DNA from: Streptomyces mangrovisoli | GTDB lineage: Bacteria > Actinomycetota > Actinomycetes > Streptomycetales > Streptomycetaceae | Direction: 5' to 3' | Length of the DNA: 64,000 nt | Assembly (NCBI RefSeq): GCF_000974985.2 | Contig: NZ_LAVA02000056.1 | Coordinates: forward strand, 1 to 64,000 | In this document: piece after piece, positions 29,801 through 36,845 of the stretch | How the letters are laid out: the number at the start of each line of letters is the position of its first letter | How positions within the stretch are numbered: the first letter of the stretch is position 1 | Translations under genes and position numbers: made by a program | Notes under the pieces: model-generated | Database searches by the model: none | Seen by the model: the letters and a program-made list of their open reading frames with translations, nothing else | Told to the model about the DNA's origin: nothing

Positions 29801-31505
29801 CGGAGGCGGCCTCGCGGGCGTGCTCCGTGGCCCGGCGCGCGGCCTCGCGGGCGGTGTCCCAGGCTGCAACCGCAGCCTTCTCGGCGTCGCTGGCGGCCAG
29901 GGCGGCGCGGGCCGGGTCGGCGTCGGGCGCGCTGTCGTCCAGCCAGCCGGCGCGGACGGCCTCGGCGGTCTCCTGCTCGACCTCGGCGAGCCGCTGGCGC
30001 AGGTGCCCGGCCTCGCTGCGGGCACGCTGGGCGGAGGTGGCCGCGGCGGTGGCGTCGCGGTGCGCGGACTCGCCCGCCTCCTGGAGGGCGGCGGAGCGCT
30101 CCTCCTCCTCGTTGGCGAGGGTCTCGGCGCCGTCGGCGGCGGTGTGCAGGGCGCGGACGAGGTCGACGGCGGCCCGGGAGCGGGCGGCGAGCGCGGGGGC
30201 CGCGTCGCGCTCGGCCTCCTGGATGGCGGCGGCCACCCGGGCCACGCGGTCGGCGGCGGCGCGGTGCCGGAGCACGGCCTCGGCGGCCTGCCAGGCGGCG
30301 TGCAGGGTGCGCGCGTCGGCGAGTTCGCGCTTCTGCGCGGCGGCGGACTTCTCGGCGGCGGCGAGCGCCAGGGAGGCGTGCCGGTAGGCGAGTTCGGCGG
30401 CGATCAGGGCGCTCCGCTCGCGGCCGCCCTCGCTGTGGGTGACGGCGTACGCGGCCGCGGTGACCCGCTGGGCGAGGTCGGCGGCGCGGACCCGCTCCCG
30501 GACGCCGCGCGCGGAGAGCCTGTGGGCGAGGGTGCGGGTGCGGCGCTCGGCGCCGGTGTGGATGTCGCGGGCGCGCGAGCGGGCCTCGGCTGCCTCGACG
30601 ATCCGGCCGAGGAGGTCGACCGAGCCGGCGGTGAAGTCGCGTTCGGCGATGAGTTCGGAGCGCCGGCCGAGCTTGTTGCCGAAGCCGCTGACCAGGTCGG
30701 CGAGGCCGTCGGTGTCGCGGGTGTCGGTGACGGCGCGCAGCAGCAGGTCGGTGAAGTCGGAGTCCTTCTTCACCGCGAACAGGCCGGCCGCCTCGCCCTC
30801 GTCGGCGTTCATCTCGCGCTGGTAGCGGAAGAGTTCGGGGTCGAGGCCGAGGTCGCCGAGGTGCTCGATCCAGCGGTCGTGGATCTCCTCCCAGTGCACC
30901 TCCAGGTGCGGGTAGGCCTTGCCGGCCTCGGTGAGGGCGTCGCGGAAGCCCTTCATGGTACGGCGGCGGCCCTGCGCGCCGGACTGGCCCTCGACGGGCG
31001 GCCGTACGGCGGTGGACTCGGCGACGGGCAGGTTGTCGAGGCTGAGACCGGGGCCGGGCCGGAAGGAGTACCAGGCCTCGGCGAACTTGCGGGGGTCGTT
31101 GGAGACCTGGCGGCCGCGCCACTCGCTGACCTTGCCGACGACCACGCACTCGCCGGTGAGGGTGTGCTGCCACTCCAGCGCCACGTGCCCGCAGTCGTCG
31201 GCGAGCAGGAACTTGCGCAGCACGCCGGAGCTGGCGCCGCCGAGGGTGTTGCGGTGGCCGGGCAGCATCACGGAGAAGATCAGCTTCAGCAGTACGGACT
31301 TGCCGCCGCCGTTCTCCAGGAAGAGCACGCCGGCGGGCGCGGGGCGGCGCGGCGGGCCGACCGGCTCTTCTTGGAAGAACTCCGCCTGGGTGGGCGCGGG
31401 GTCGGGCACGACCTCGCCGACACCGCGCAGGTCCAGCACGGTGTCGGCGTAGCGCGCACCGGCCGGCCCGATGGAGTAGAGGCGGACCCGGGACAGCTCG
31501 TACAT
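26817..31505 (-). CDS. SMC-like ATPase, JetC/MukB type
   Basis: A very large (1562 residues) condensin-like ATPase, expected to be the motor of a DNA-binding or loop-extruding complex with the two proteins encoded upstream. The Walker A loop ENGGGKSVLL has Lys69. Long Ala/Glu/Arg coiled coils flank a globular hinge-like region at about 690-820. The C-terminal head has the ABC signature FSGGQLLTAAIALY (about 1425) and a Walker B-like LFLDNPIGRAN (about 1463), where Asn replaces the usual catalytic Glu. It is the last gene of the operon, 135 bases after jetB. It could serve chromosome segregation or anti-plasmid defence; no JetD nuclease adjoins it. Confidence 0.82.
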   Translation of the reverse strand: MYELSRVRLYSIGPAGARYADTVLDLRGVGEVVPDPAPTQAEFFQEEPVGPPRRPAPAGVLFLENGGGKSVLLKLIFSVMLPGHRNTLGGASSGVLRKFLLADDCGHVALEWQHTLTGECVVVGKVSEWRGRQVSNDPRKFAEAWYSFRPGPGLSLDNLPVAESTAVRPPVEGQSGAQGRRRTMKGFRDALTEAGKAYPHLEVHWEEIHDRWIEHLGDLGLDPELFRYQREMNADEGEAAGLFAVKKDSDFTDLLLRAVTDTRDTDGLADLVSGFGNKLGRRSELIAERDFTAGSVDLLGRIVEAAEARSRARDIHTGAERRTRTLAHRLSARGVRERVRAADLAQRVTAAAYAVTHSEGGRERSALIAAELAYRHASLALAAAEKSAAAQKRELADARTLHAAWQAAEAVLRHRAAADRVARVAAAIQEAERDAAPALAARSRAAVDLVRALHTAADGAETLANEEEERSAALQEAGESAHRDATAAATSAQRARSEAGHLRQRLAEVEQETAEAVRAGWLDDSAPDADPARAALAASDAEKAAVAAWDTAREAARRATEHAREAASAETRAELTAARAADAATAAHRSHEAELRLAESLAAEERLAELLGLTGTGTGTGGGTAAALPRPRRDGDPGGRPGSGTAPQDPAGDGALTPEDLDRCADDLRTLLDDAVSSAERHLFELRTAAADDSRILGALGDGGLLPPGPDVLATVEHLGEHGIPALPGWRYLAQAVDPADHARVLAARPELVDGVIITDPGTHARAREVLAEAALLPRSAVAVGTAAALLAPTPATDLDPGSGDVFLVPPNPAMHDEHAADEERQALRARAGERDEEIRALAARLGKDRELAARLASWRTGCPAGRLAELARTAEEARAFAEEAEAELAEARTVRAEAEETAAEATHARDERQEAAQKARRAADALAGLAFRLRERAGWQAGLRELADEATESEARAQTCLERARAADEDRRAAQRAADDARRTARALRAERAEIAGAPDDVPDADPDAPRTSLPALREAYRAASQVYEKVGVGADLRAEQARAESDESAARTELDRLSNKVRTRAEQLLESPDGADGPSRQAAAARAEELVQLLETRMSTASEHLGRLRGEAERHAPEDGEAHTGLPEELLPRDAEHAQALLRTATAELATRTEALAQARDAHAELLATHRAADEGASGFDEVAALLRDLLREHAPDEEQDEPEPYPGTLEEARHSAAEARRSLRGCAADLSAADSGVREASDILVRHANSTRYEQVRTPARQQIRELPASALPEHAQRWADAFAPRLRVLTDELAQLERNRDSIVDRLRGLVESALATLRSAQRLSRLPEGLGEWSGQEFLRIRFEEPDQVTLAERLGEVIDEATRAAVRKNSDLRRDGMSLLLRGVAAALHPKGIAVEILKPDAVLRAERVPVGQMGDVFSGGQLLTAAIALYCTMAALRSNDRGRDRHRHAGTLFLDNPIGRANATYLLELQRAVSDALGVQLLYTTGLFDTTALAEFPLVIRLRNDADLRAGLKYISVEEHLRPGLPQQAPAGEGDAVHSEITATRMFKRPASTTS

Positions 31506-31640
31506 GGCGGACTCTCGTCGTGAGGCTCGGTCGTTACGTCTTCGAAGGGGCGGTGCCCGGGGCGGCGGCCCGGACCCGGCGCGAGCGGGGAGGCGGCCGG
31601 TCGCTCAGGCGCGTGCCGGGCGGCCGGTACGGCGCGGGCG

Positions 31641-32519
31641 TCAGGAGTGGAACGGCAGCCCCGCGTCGGCGACCAGATCCAGGTCGTCGCCGCCGTCGGC
31701 GGGCAGCAGCGTCGCCGTGCCGTCGGTGACCGGGACGACGCCCAGTTCCAGCAGCTCGGCGAGGGCGGCGCTGCCCGCCATGTCGCGCACCTGGAGCTGG
31801 TAGCGGGCCGTCGTGCGGTAGGTGCCGCCGTTGTCGTCGCCGGTGCGCTGGAGGAAGCCGGAGTCGGTGAGGAAGGCGACGGCCTTGCCGACGATGCCGG
31901 TCGTCGAGCCGGCGAGTCTGCGGGCGTCCTTGGTGGCCCCGGCCGCGCTGCGTCTGGCCCAGATCCGCCAGGCGGACTCCAGGCCGGGGGCGTCGGTGGC
32001 CGGGTCGGTGTTCTCGCCCTGCTCCTCGGCGCGCTCCTCCAGGCGGCGGCACGCCTGGCGCACGAAGGCGTCCACGCCGTTGACGCTGACCCGGCCGATG
32101 TAGCCGTCGTCGGCGAGGTCCTCGGGGCGGGGGAACGCCAGGGCGGCGACGGCCAGGTGGGCGAGGCCGTGCAGGAACCGGTCGCCGGAGTCGGCGGCCG
32201 TACGGCGCGCGTAGTCGCCCATGCGCACGGCGAACACCGAGTCCTCGGCGGCGGTGACGGCCATGCCCGCGCGCGGGGAGACCTCCAGCACGACGAGGCC
32301 GAGGCCGGCCGCGACCGCGTCGGTGAGCCGCGCGAACGGCGGGTCCTCGCGGTGGCGGCGCAGCAGGTCGGCGTACTCCTGGTCGCGGGCGGGCTGGAGC
32401 TTGGGCTGGAGCCCGAAGGCGACGAGCCGCGCCGCGTCGGCGGCGTCGGCGGGTGTGACGGCCGCCGTCGCGGGGGCGACGGCGCCGTCCGGCTCGCTCC
32501 GGTCGACGTGCTCGGTCAC
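31641..32519 (-). CDS. MukE/JetB-like subunit of SMC complex
   Basis: A 292-residue soluble protein lying between the kleisin-like and SMC-like genes, the position of MukE/MksE/JetB. The C-terminal third resembles winged-helix segments (GIVGKAVAFLTDSGFLQRT, about 195-213), consistent with that class. The N-terminal part is Ala-rich and unlike anything else I know. The GTG start at 32519 overlaps the stop of the small repeat ORF (GTGA), and GGAG lies about 10 bases upstream. The family assignment rests mainly on operon context and architecture, so it is moderate. Confidence 0.7.
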   Translation of the reverse strand: MTEHVDRSEPDGAVAPATAAVTPADAADAARLVAFGLQPKLQPARDQEYADLLRRHREDPPFARLTDAVAAGLGLVVLEVSPRAGMAVTAAEDSVFAVRMGDYARRTAADSGDRFLHGLAHLAVAALAFPRPEDLADDGYIGRVSVNGVDAFVRQACRRLEERAEEQGENTDPATDAPGLESAWRIWARRSAAGATKDARRLAGSTTGIVGKAVAFLTDSGFLQRTGDDNGGTYRTTARYQLQVRDMAGSAALAELLELGVVPVTDGTATLLPADGGDDLDLVADAGLPFHS

Positions 32520-32815
32520 GGTGTCGGCTCCTTGCTGCTTGCTCTCTGGCTCATGCTGCTCGTGTACGGCCCGCGGGCGCGGGCGCAGGCTCGGGTCCGG
32601 TCGGCGCTCACGCCGTTCGCGTCCGGCGCGCGGCCGTCCGCTTCCTTCCAGGAGGCACCCGTGCCGCCTCGGCCCGGTCCACGGCGGTCCGCTTCCCTCC
32701 AGGAGGCGCCCGTGCCGCCTCGGCCCGGTCCCTGGCCGTCCGCTTCCTTCCGGGCGGCGCTCATGCCGCCTCGGCCCGGTCCACGGCGGTCCGCTTCCCT
32801 CCGGGGCGCGCTCAT
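32516..32815 (-). CDS. small ORF of four 17-residue repeats in SMC operon
   Basis: A 99-codon frame fits exactly between jetA and jetB: its ATG (32815) overlaps the jetA stop as ATGA and its stop overlaps the jetB GTG as GTGA. Residues 1-68 are four 17-residue repeats, variants of MSAPRREADRRGPGRGG and TGASWREADRRGPGRGG, encoded by a 51-bp tandem repeat. The tail is basic and Ser-rich. The product would be disordered and rich in Arg/Gly. Third-position GC is lower than in neighbours and rare codons occur. It may therefore be a real linker/DNA-binding peptide, a coupling device, or a non-coding repeat that happens to stay open. Confidence 0.45.
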   Translation of the reverse strand: MSAPRREADRRGPGRGGMSAARKEADGQGPGRGGTGASWREADRRGPGRGGTGASWKEADGRAPDANGVSADRTRACARARGPYTSSMSQRASSKEPTP

Positions 32816-32834
32816 GCCGCCTCCGTCCGGTCCG
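32631..32834. repeat. 51-bp tandem repeat, four copies
   Basis: Copies lie at 32631-32681, 32682-32732, 32733-32783 and 32784-32834. They differ at a few positions, alternating between GGAGGCRCC and GGCGGCGCT-like centres. The fourth copy includes the last codons of jetA. A unit divisible by three keeps the minus-strand frame 32815-32516 open through all copies. Confidence 0.95.
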
Positions 32835-34338
32835 CGGCCATCCCCGCCGCGTCGAGCAGGGCGGTGCCCACGATGAGGTCGGCTCCGCCGAACTCGGGGT
32901 CGTCCAGTTCCGTCCCGTCGTCCACGGCGAACAGCAGCTTCTCCTCGCCCTGGCGGTAGGCGGTGCCGACGGCCGGGCTCGCCGCGTGGACGGAGAGCAG
33001 GGCCACCAGGTACGGAAGGTCGGGATCCTGGCGGCGGGCGTCGGCGAGCAGGCCCGACAGCCGGCGCGGGGCGTCGGCGGGCAGGTCGAGCAGGTTCATG
33101 GCGGCGGCCAGCTGCTCCTCGCTGAACCTGCTGTCGTCGGGGGTGGCGACGAGGTCCGGCTCCGGCATCTCGGCGCCCAGGTGCTCCCGCTCCACCGGCG
33201 GCGTCAGCAGCAGGTCCACCAGGTCGCCCACGCGCACGGACGCGGGCGTGCGCAGGCCGGTGCCCTGGGCGAAGAAGGCGTCCGTGACCCGGAGGGCCCG
33301 CTCCAGCGGCAGCGGCAGCACGGGCGCGACGAGGTGCCCGTACAGGTCGATGCCCGAGGTGGCGAGCGGCGCGGCGAAGGCCTGGCGGTCCTGTTCGGCG
33401 CGGAAGAGGGGGCCCGCCTCGAGGAGGCGGGACTGCAGCTGGGTGTGGCGCCGGATGCAGTCCTTGACGATGTCGACCAGCTCGGCGGCGCGCCGCTTGT
33501 GCTCGGGCTCCTCGCTCTCGTCGCGGGCCTTGCGGATGTTGGTCAGGATCGCGTTCTCGTGGCGGTAGCGGTCGGCCACGTGGTCGAGGGCCTCGGCGAT
33601 CATGTCGGGGACGCTGTTCAGCCAGTCCACCGCGCGGACGTTGCGCCGGGTCGCGTCCAGGGCGCGGCGCAGGGTCTCGGAGTACTGCACCGTGCGGTAG
33701 CGGGCCTGTTCGGCGGCGAGCTGGGCGTCGGCGAGTCGGCCACGGCTGATCAGCACCTCCAACTTGACCTCGGCGGCGATCTGAGCGCTGGTGACGTCGG
33801 TGTCGAGGGCGCCGACGAGGACGTTGACCGCCTCGTCCGTGGTGCGCAGGTAGACGACGCCGCCGGGACCCGGGACCTCCTCGATCAGCTTGAAGTCGTA
33901 GTCGCGGCGGACGTAGGTGCCGTCCGGGGCGAAGGTGCCGTAGACGGCGCGGAAGCCGCGGTCGACGCTGCCGACGTTGATCAGGCTCTCCAGGACCCAG
34001 CGGGCGACGCGCTCGTGCTCGGGGACCGGGCGGCGCGGGGCCTGGGCGGCGATGCGCGGGATGAGCCGAGCCACTATCTGGTCGTGGTCGGCGCCCGTGT
34101 CGAAGTCCATGTTCAGGGTGACCAGGTCGATGGCGGCGAGGGCCACCTCCGCCATGCCGTACACCGAGTACTCGCCGGCCAGGTTCGCCTTGCGCGCGTC
34201 CAGGTCGTGCAGCGGCGCGGTGCAGGCGAGCGCGCGCAGCCGCCGCGCCAGCCCCTCGTCGGCGGCCGGGCCCGGTGCCGGGCGCGGCCCCGCGCTGAGC
34301 TGGGGCGGAACGCGGTCCGTCGATGCTGGCGAAGTCAC
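32812..34338 (-). CDS. MukF/JetA-like kleisin subunit of SMC complex
   Basis: First gene of the SMC-like operon, 508 residues. An N-terminal winged-helix-like region with VYLRTTDEAVNVLVGALDT (about 155-175) is followed by a long helical stretch (about 180-300: EVKLEVLISRGRLADAQLAAEQARYRTVQYSE). This is the layout of MukF/MksF/JetA proteins, which bridge the SMC heads. The GTG at 34338 has no clear ribosome binding site; a TTGGGC/TACGCT promoter-like pair just upstream suggests a leaderless transcript. The open frame further upstream lacks support. The stop overlaps the small repeat ORF. It should assemble with the JetB- and JetC-like products. Confidence 0.72.
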   Translation of the reverse strand: MTSPASTDRVPPQLSAGPRPAPGPAADEGLARRLRALACTAPLHDLDARKANLAGEYSVYGMAEVALAAIDLVTLNMDFDTGADHDQIVARLIPRIAAQAPRRPVPEHERVARWVLESLINVGSVDRGFRAVYGTFAPDGTYVRRDYDFKLIEEVPGPGGVVYLRTTDEAVNVLVGALDTDVTSAQIAAEVKLEVLISRGRLADAQLAAEQARYRTVQYSETLRRALDATRRNVRAVDWLNSVPDMIAEALDHVADRYRHENAILTNIRKARDESEEPEHKRRAAELVDIVKDCIRRHTQLQSRLLEAGPLFRAEQDRQAFAAPLATSGIDLYGHLVAPVLPLPLERALRVTDAFFAQGTGLRTPASVRVGDLVDLLLTPPVEREHLGAEMPEPDLVATPDDSRFSEEQLAAAMNLLDLPADAPRRLSGLLADARRQDPDLPYLVALLSVHAASPAVGTAYRQGEEKLLFAVDDGTELDDPEFGGADLIVGTALLDAAGMAADRTEAA

Positions 34339-34345
34339 GGTGCAC

Positions 34346-34376
34346 AGCGTAGGTCCTAGGTCTGACATCGGCCCAA
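34346..34376 (-). promoter_or_regulatory. putative promoter of the SMC-like operon
   Basis: On the minus strand TTGGGC (34376-34371) and TACGCT (34351-34346) are spaced by 19 bases. Initiation about 7-8 bases after the -10 would fall at the GTG start (34338), giving a leaderless mRNA, consistent with the missing ribosome binding site. Confidence 0.35.
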
Positions 34377-34592
34377 ACGGCGCAGACGGACCGGTGGGCC
34401 CCACGGACCCCGTCGGCCCCCTCGGATCGCGGGCACCGCAAGCCGCCTCGCCGCGGCCGAAGGGGCGGGCAGGCCCCGGCCGGTGTGCGGAATCTCGCTC
34501 CTGGGGCCACGGAGGCGTGCCGCGGCCGTTCCCGGCGGCCCCGGTCACCCGCCACGGCATCCGCTCCCCCGGCCGGCCCCGGGCCGGGCGCG

Positions 34593-35288
34593 TCAGTCCT
34601 CGTCCCCCACCCGCCCCCGGTACACCTCCACCACCCGCTCGAGCGAGTCCGCGAGGTAGACCGACAGTTGCTTTTCGGCCTCTTTCCGGTCGCCCGCCTG
34701 GAGGGCATGAAGAATCTGGCGGTTGCGCGCGAGATACGGCTCGTGCAGCCGCCGCGGGTCGTCGACGACGTGAAAGGCGAGGCGCAGCTCGGCGAAGACG
34801 CTGCGCATCAGCTCGTCGGTGCGGGCGCTGCCGGCCAGGCCGACGAGTTCGCGGTGGAAGTGGATGTTGGCCGTGCCGAGCCCGCTCCAGTCGTTGCCGA
34901 CGGCCGCCAGCTGCCCTTCGGTCACGGCGGCGGCGAGCCCGTCCAGCGCGTACGGCGGCTCGCCGAGGCCGCGTACGACGGCGCACTCGACCAGCGTGCG
35001 GGTGCGGTAGATGTCCTCGACGTCCTCGACGGTCAGGACCCGGACGAAGACGCCCCGGTTGAGCTCGTGCACCAGCAGGCGCTCATGGGTGAGCAGGCGG
35101 AACGCCTCCCGCAAGGTGTTGCGCGAGACGCCGAGCGCACCGCCGATGCTGTCTTCCGACAGCCGAGTTCCCGGTGGGAAGTAGCCCTCGGCGATCCGGC
35201 TTCTGAGGATGTCCGCGACGCGTTCGGCGGTGCTCGTACGGCCCAGAAGCGCGCGGTCGTCGGCCAGTCCGGCCAGCTGCTCTGCCAT
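34593..35288 (-). CDS. GntR/FadR-type (FCD) transcriptional regulator
   Basis: A 231-residue regulator with a GntR winged helix (residues about 15-80: LRSRIAEGYFPPGTRLSED and ALGVSRNTLREAFRLL). A helical FCD ligand domain follows, with metal-binding-type residues in FHRELVGLAGS and the C-terminal HALQAGD segment. FCD proteins usually sense small carboxylates. It is divergent from the MFS-DUF1445-pxpABC operon, with a perfect 9-1-9 palindrome between, so it most likely controls 5-oxoproline uptake and breakdown and its own gene. The SMC-like operon starts 254 bases downstream on the same strand. Confidence 0.9.
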   Translation of the reverse strand: MAEQLAGLADDRALLGRTSTAERVADILRSRIAEGYFPPGTRLSEDSIGGALGVSRNTLREAFRLLTHERLLVHELNRGVFVRVLTVEDVEDIYRTRTLVECAVVRGLGEPPYALDGLAAAVTEGQLAAVGNDWSGLGTANIHFHRELVGLAGSARTDELMRSVFAELRLAFHVVDDPRRLHEPYLARNRQILHALQAGDRKEAEKQLSVYLADSLERVVEVYRGRVGDED

Positions 35289-35336
35289 GCCCGGAATTCA
35301 ACCGCAGACACAAGGACGAAACAACAAGGGTATTGA

Positions 35337-35355
35337 AGGATCGTTCAACGATCCT
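35337..35355. promoter_or_regulatory. operator palindrome for the GntR regulator
   Basis: AGGATCGTTCAACGATCCT is a perfect inverted repeat with 9-base arms around a central C, 48 bases upstream of the regulator's ATG and facing the pxp operon. Size and position fit a GntR/FCD dimer site. Confidence 0.7.
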
Positions 35356-35373
35356 CTACCTTGCTGTCCACGG

Positions 35374-35482
35374 CTTCCGCACACCTTCCGTACGGCACCG
35401 CTCACGCTCCGCGCCCTTCCGCACCCCGGCGCTCGCCCGCGCCTTCCGCACTCCTCGGCACCCTCCGCACGCCCTTCCGCAC
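35374..35482. repeat. recurring CTTCCGCAC in the pxp operon leader
   Basis: The 9-mer CTTCCGCAC occurs four times (35374-35382, 35416-35424, 35443-35451, 35474-35482) in a C-rich leader, with near-variants CTTCCGTAC and CCTCCGCAC between. The spacing is irregular (42, 27 and 31 bases). Function is unknown. Confidence 0.7.
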
Positions 35483-35525
35483 TGCTCACTCACCGCACCC
35501 TCCGTCCTCTGTCTGCGAGGTGCAC

Positions 35526-36845
35526 ATGAGCACGACCCCTCCCACGCGGTCCCACCCCTCCGGCGCCCGGCCCCGAACCGGTGAACGCGCCCTCGACGGC
35601 GGCGCCCTCGGCTGGCTGCGCGCCCTCGGTCCGGACGGCCGGCGCGCCTTCGCCGGCGCGTTCGGCGGCTACGCCCTCGACTCGTACGACTACTTCACGC
35701 TGCCGCTGAGCATGGTCGCGCTGGCGGCCTACTTCGGCCTGGACAGCGGCCAGACCGGGCTGTTCACCACCGTCACCCTCGTGGTCTCCGCGGTCGGCGG
35801 CGCCGTCGCGGGCATGGTGGCCGACCGGTTCGGCCGGGTCCGGGCCCTGATGATCACCGTGATCACCTACGCCGTGTTCACCGTGGCCTGCGGCTTCGCG
35901 CCGGACTTCGGGACGCTGCTGGTCTTCCGCGCCCTCCAGGGCCTCGGCTTCGGCGGCGAATGGGCGGTCGGGGCGATCCTGGTCGCCGAGTACGCGAGCC
36001 CCCGCCACCGGGGCCGCACGCTCGGCGCGGTCCAGAGCTCGTGGGCGGTCGGCTGGGGCCTCGCCGCGATCGTCTACACCGTGGTCTTCTCGCTCGCGGG
36101 CGACGATCTGGCCTGGCGCGTGATGTTCTGGACCGGGGCGCTGCCCGCACTGCTGGTGCTGTGGCTGCGGCGCCGGGTGCACGACGCGCCGGAGGCGGTC
36201 GCGGTGCGGGAGCGCAATCCGCGCCGGGGCTCGTTCGCGGCGATCTTCGCGGCGGGCCGGGACGGCCGGCCGGGCCTGCTGCGCACGACGGTCTTCGCGT
36301 GCCTGCTGTCGACGGGCGTCCAGGGCGGCTACTACACGCTGGCGACCTGGGTGCCGACGTATCTGAAGACCGAGCGCGGGCTGTCGGTCGTCGGCACGGG
36401 CGGGTATCTGACGTTCCTGATCTCGGGCGCGTTCGCGGGCTATCTGACCGGCGGTCACCTCACCGACCTGCTGGGGCGTCGGCGCAACATCTGGCTCTTC
36501 GCGCTGCTGTCCGCGGGCTGCGTCGTCGCCTACGCCCACATCCCCGACGGCGCGGACACCCTGCTGCTGGTGCTGGGCTTCCCGCTCGGGTTCTGCATGT
36601 CGGCGATCTTCAGCGGCTTCGGGTCGTATCTGAGCGAGCTCTACCCGACCGCCGTGCGCGGCACCGGGCAGGGCTTCACCTACAACACCGGCCGGGCGAT
36701 CGGCGCGGTCTTCCCCACCACGGTCGGCTTCCTCGCCGACAGCTGGGGCGTGGGCGGTGCGCTGGTCTTCGGCGCCCTCGGGTACGCGCTCGCGGCGCTG
36801 GCGCTGCTCGGACTGCCGGAGACCCGCGGAAGGGAGCTGGCGTGA
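35526..36845 (+). CDS. MFS transporter of the 5-oxoproline operon
   Basis: A 439-residue twelve-helix importer-type major facilitator with the sugar/organic-acid transporter signature. GGAVAGMVADRFGRVRAL follows TM2, and a DLLGRRRN loop occurs in the second half. The aligned GEWAVGAILVAEY segment resembles aromatic-acid/metabolite:H+ symporters. It is probably proton-coupled uptake of 5-oxoproline or a related acid, inferred from the operon. The ATG at 35526 has GAGG upstream. Its stop overlaps the next gene's GTG. Expression is probably controlled by the divergent GntR regulator. Confidence 0.88.
   Translation: MSTTPPTRSHPSGARPRTGERALDGGALGWLRALGPDGRRAFAGAFGGYALDSYDYFTLPLSMVALAAYFGLDSGQTGLFTTVTLVVSAVGGAVAGMVADRFGRVRALMITVITYAVFTVACGFAPDFGTLLVFRALQGLGFGGEWAVGAILVAEYASPRHRGRTLGAVQSSWAVGWGLAAIVYTVVFSLAGDDLAWRVMFWTGALPALLVLWLRRRVHDAPEAVAVRERNPRRGSFAAIFAAGRDGRPGLLRTTVFACLLSTGVQGGYYTLATWVPTYLKTERGLSVVGTGGYLTFLISGAFAGYLTGGHLTDLLGRRRNIWLFALLSAGCVVAYAHIPDGADTLLLVLGFPLGFCMSAIFSGFGSYLSELYPTAVRGTGQGFTYNTGRAIGAVFPTTVGFLADSWGVGGALVFGALGYALAALALLGLPETRGRELA

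Noticed and set aside
27672..31523. 1283-codon open frame on the plus strand
   Set aside because: It is the antisense shadow of the SMC-like gene, composed of Gly/Ala/Val runs without family features.
32631..32834. CRISPR-like tandem array
   Set aside because: The four 51-bp copies are contiguous with no unique spacers and no cas genes, so it is a tandem repeat.
26817..34338. Complete Wadjet defence system
   Set aside because: No JetD (TOPRIM/DUF2220) gene lies next to the trio, so calling it Wadjet would overstate the evidence.
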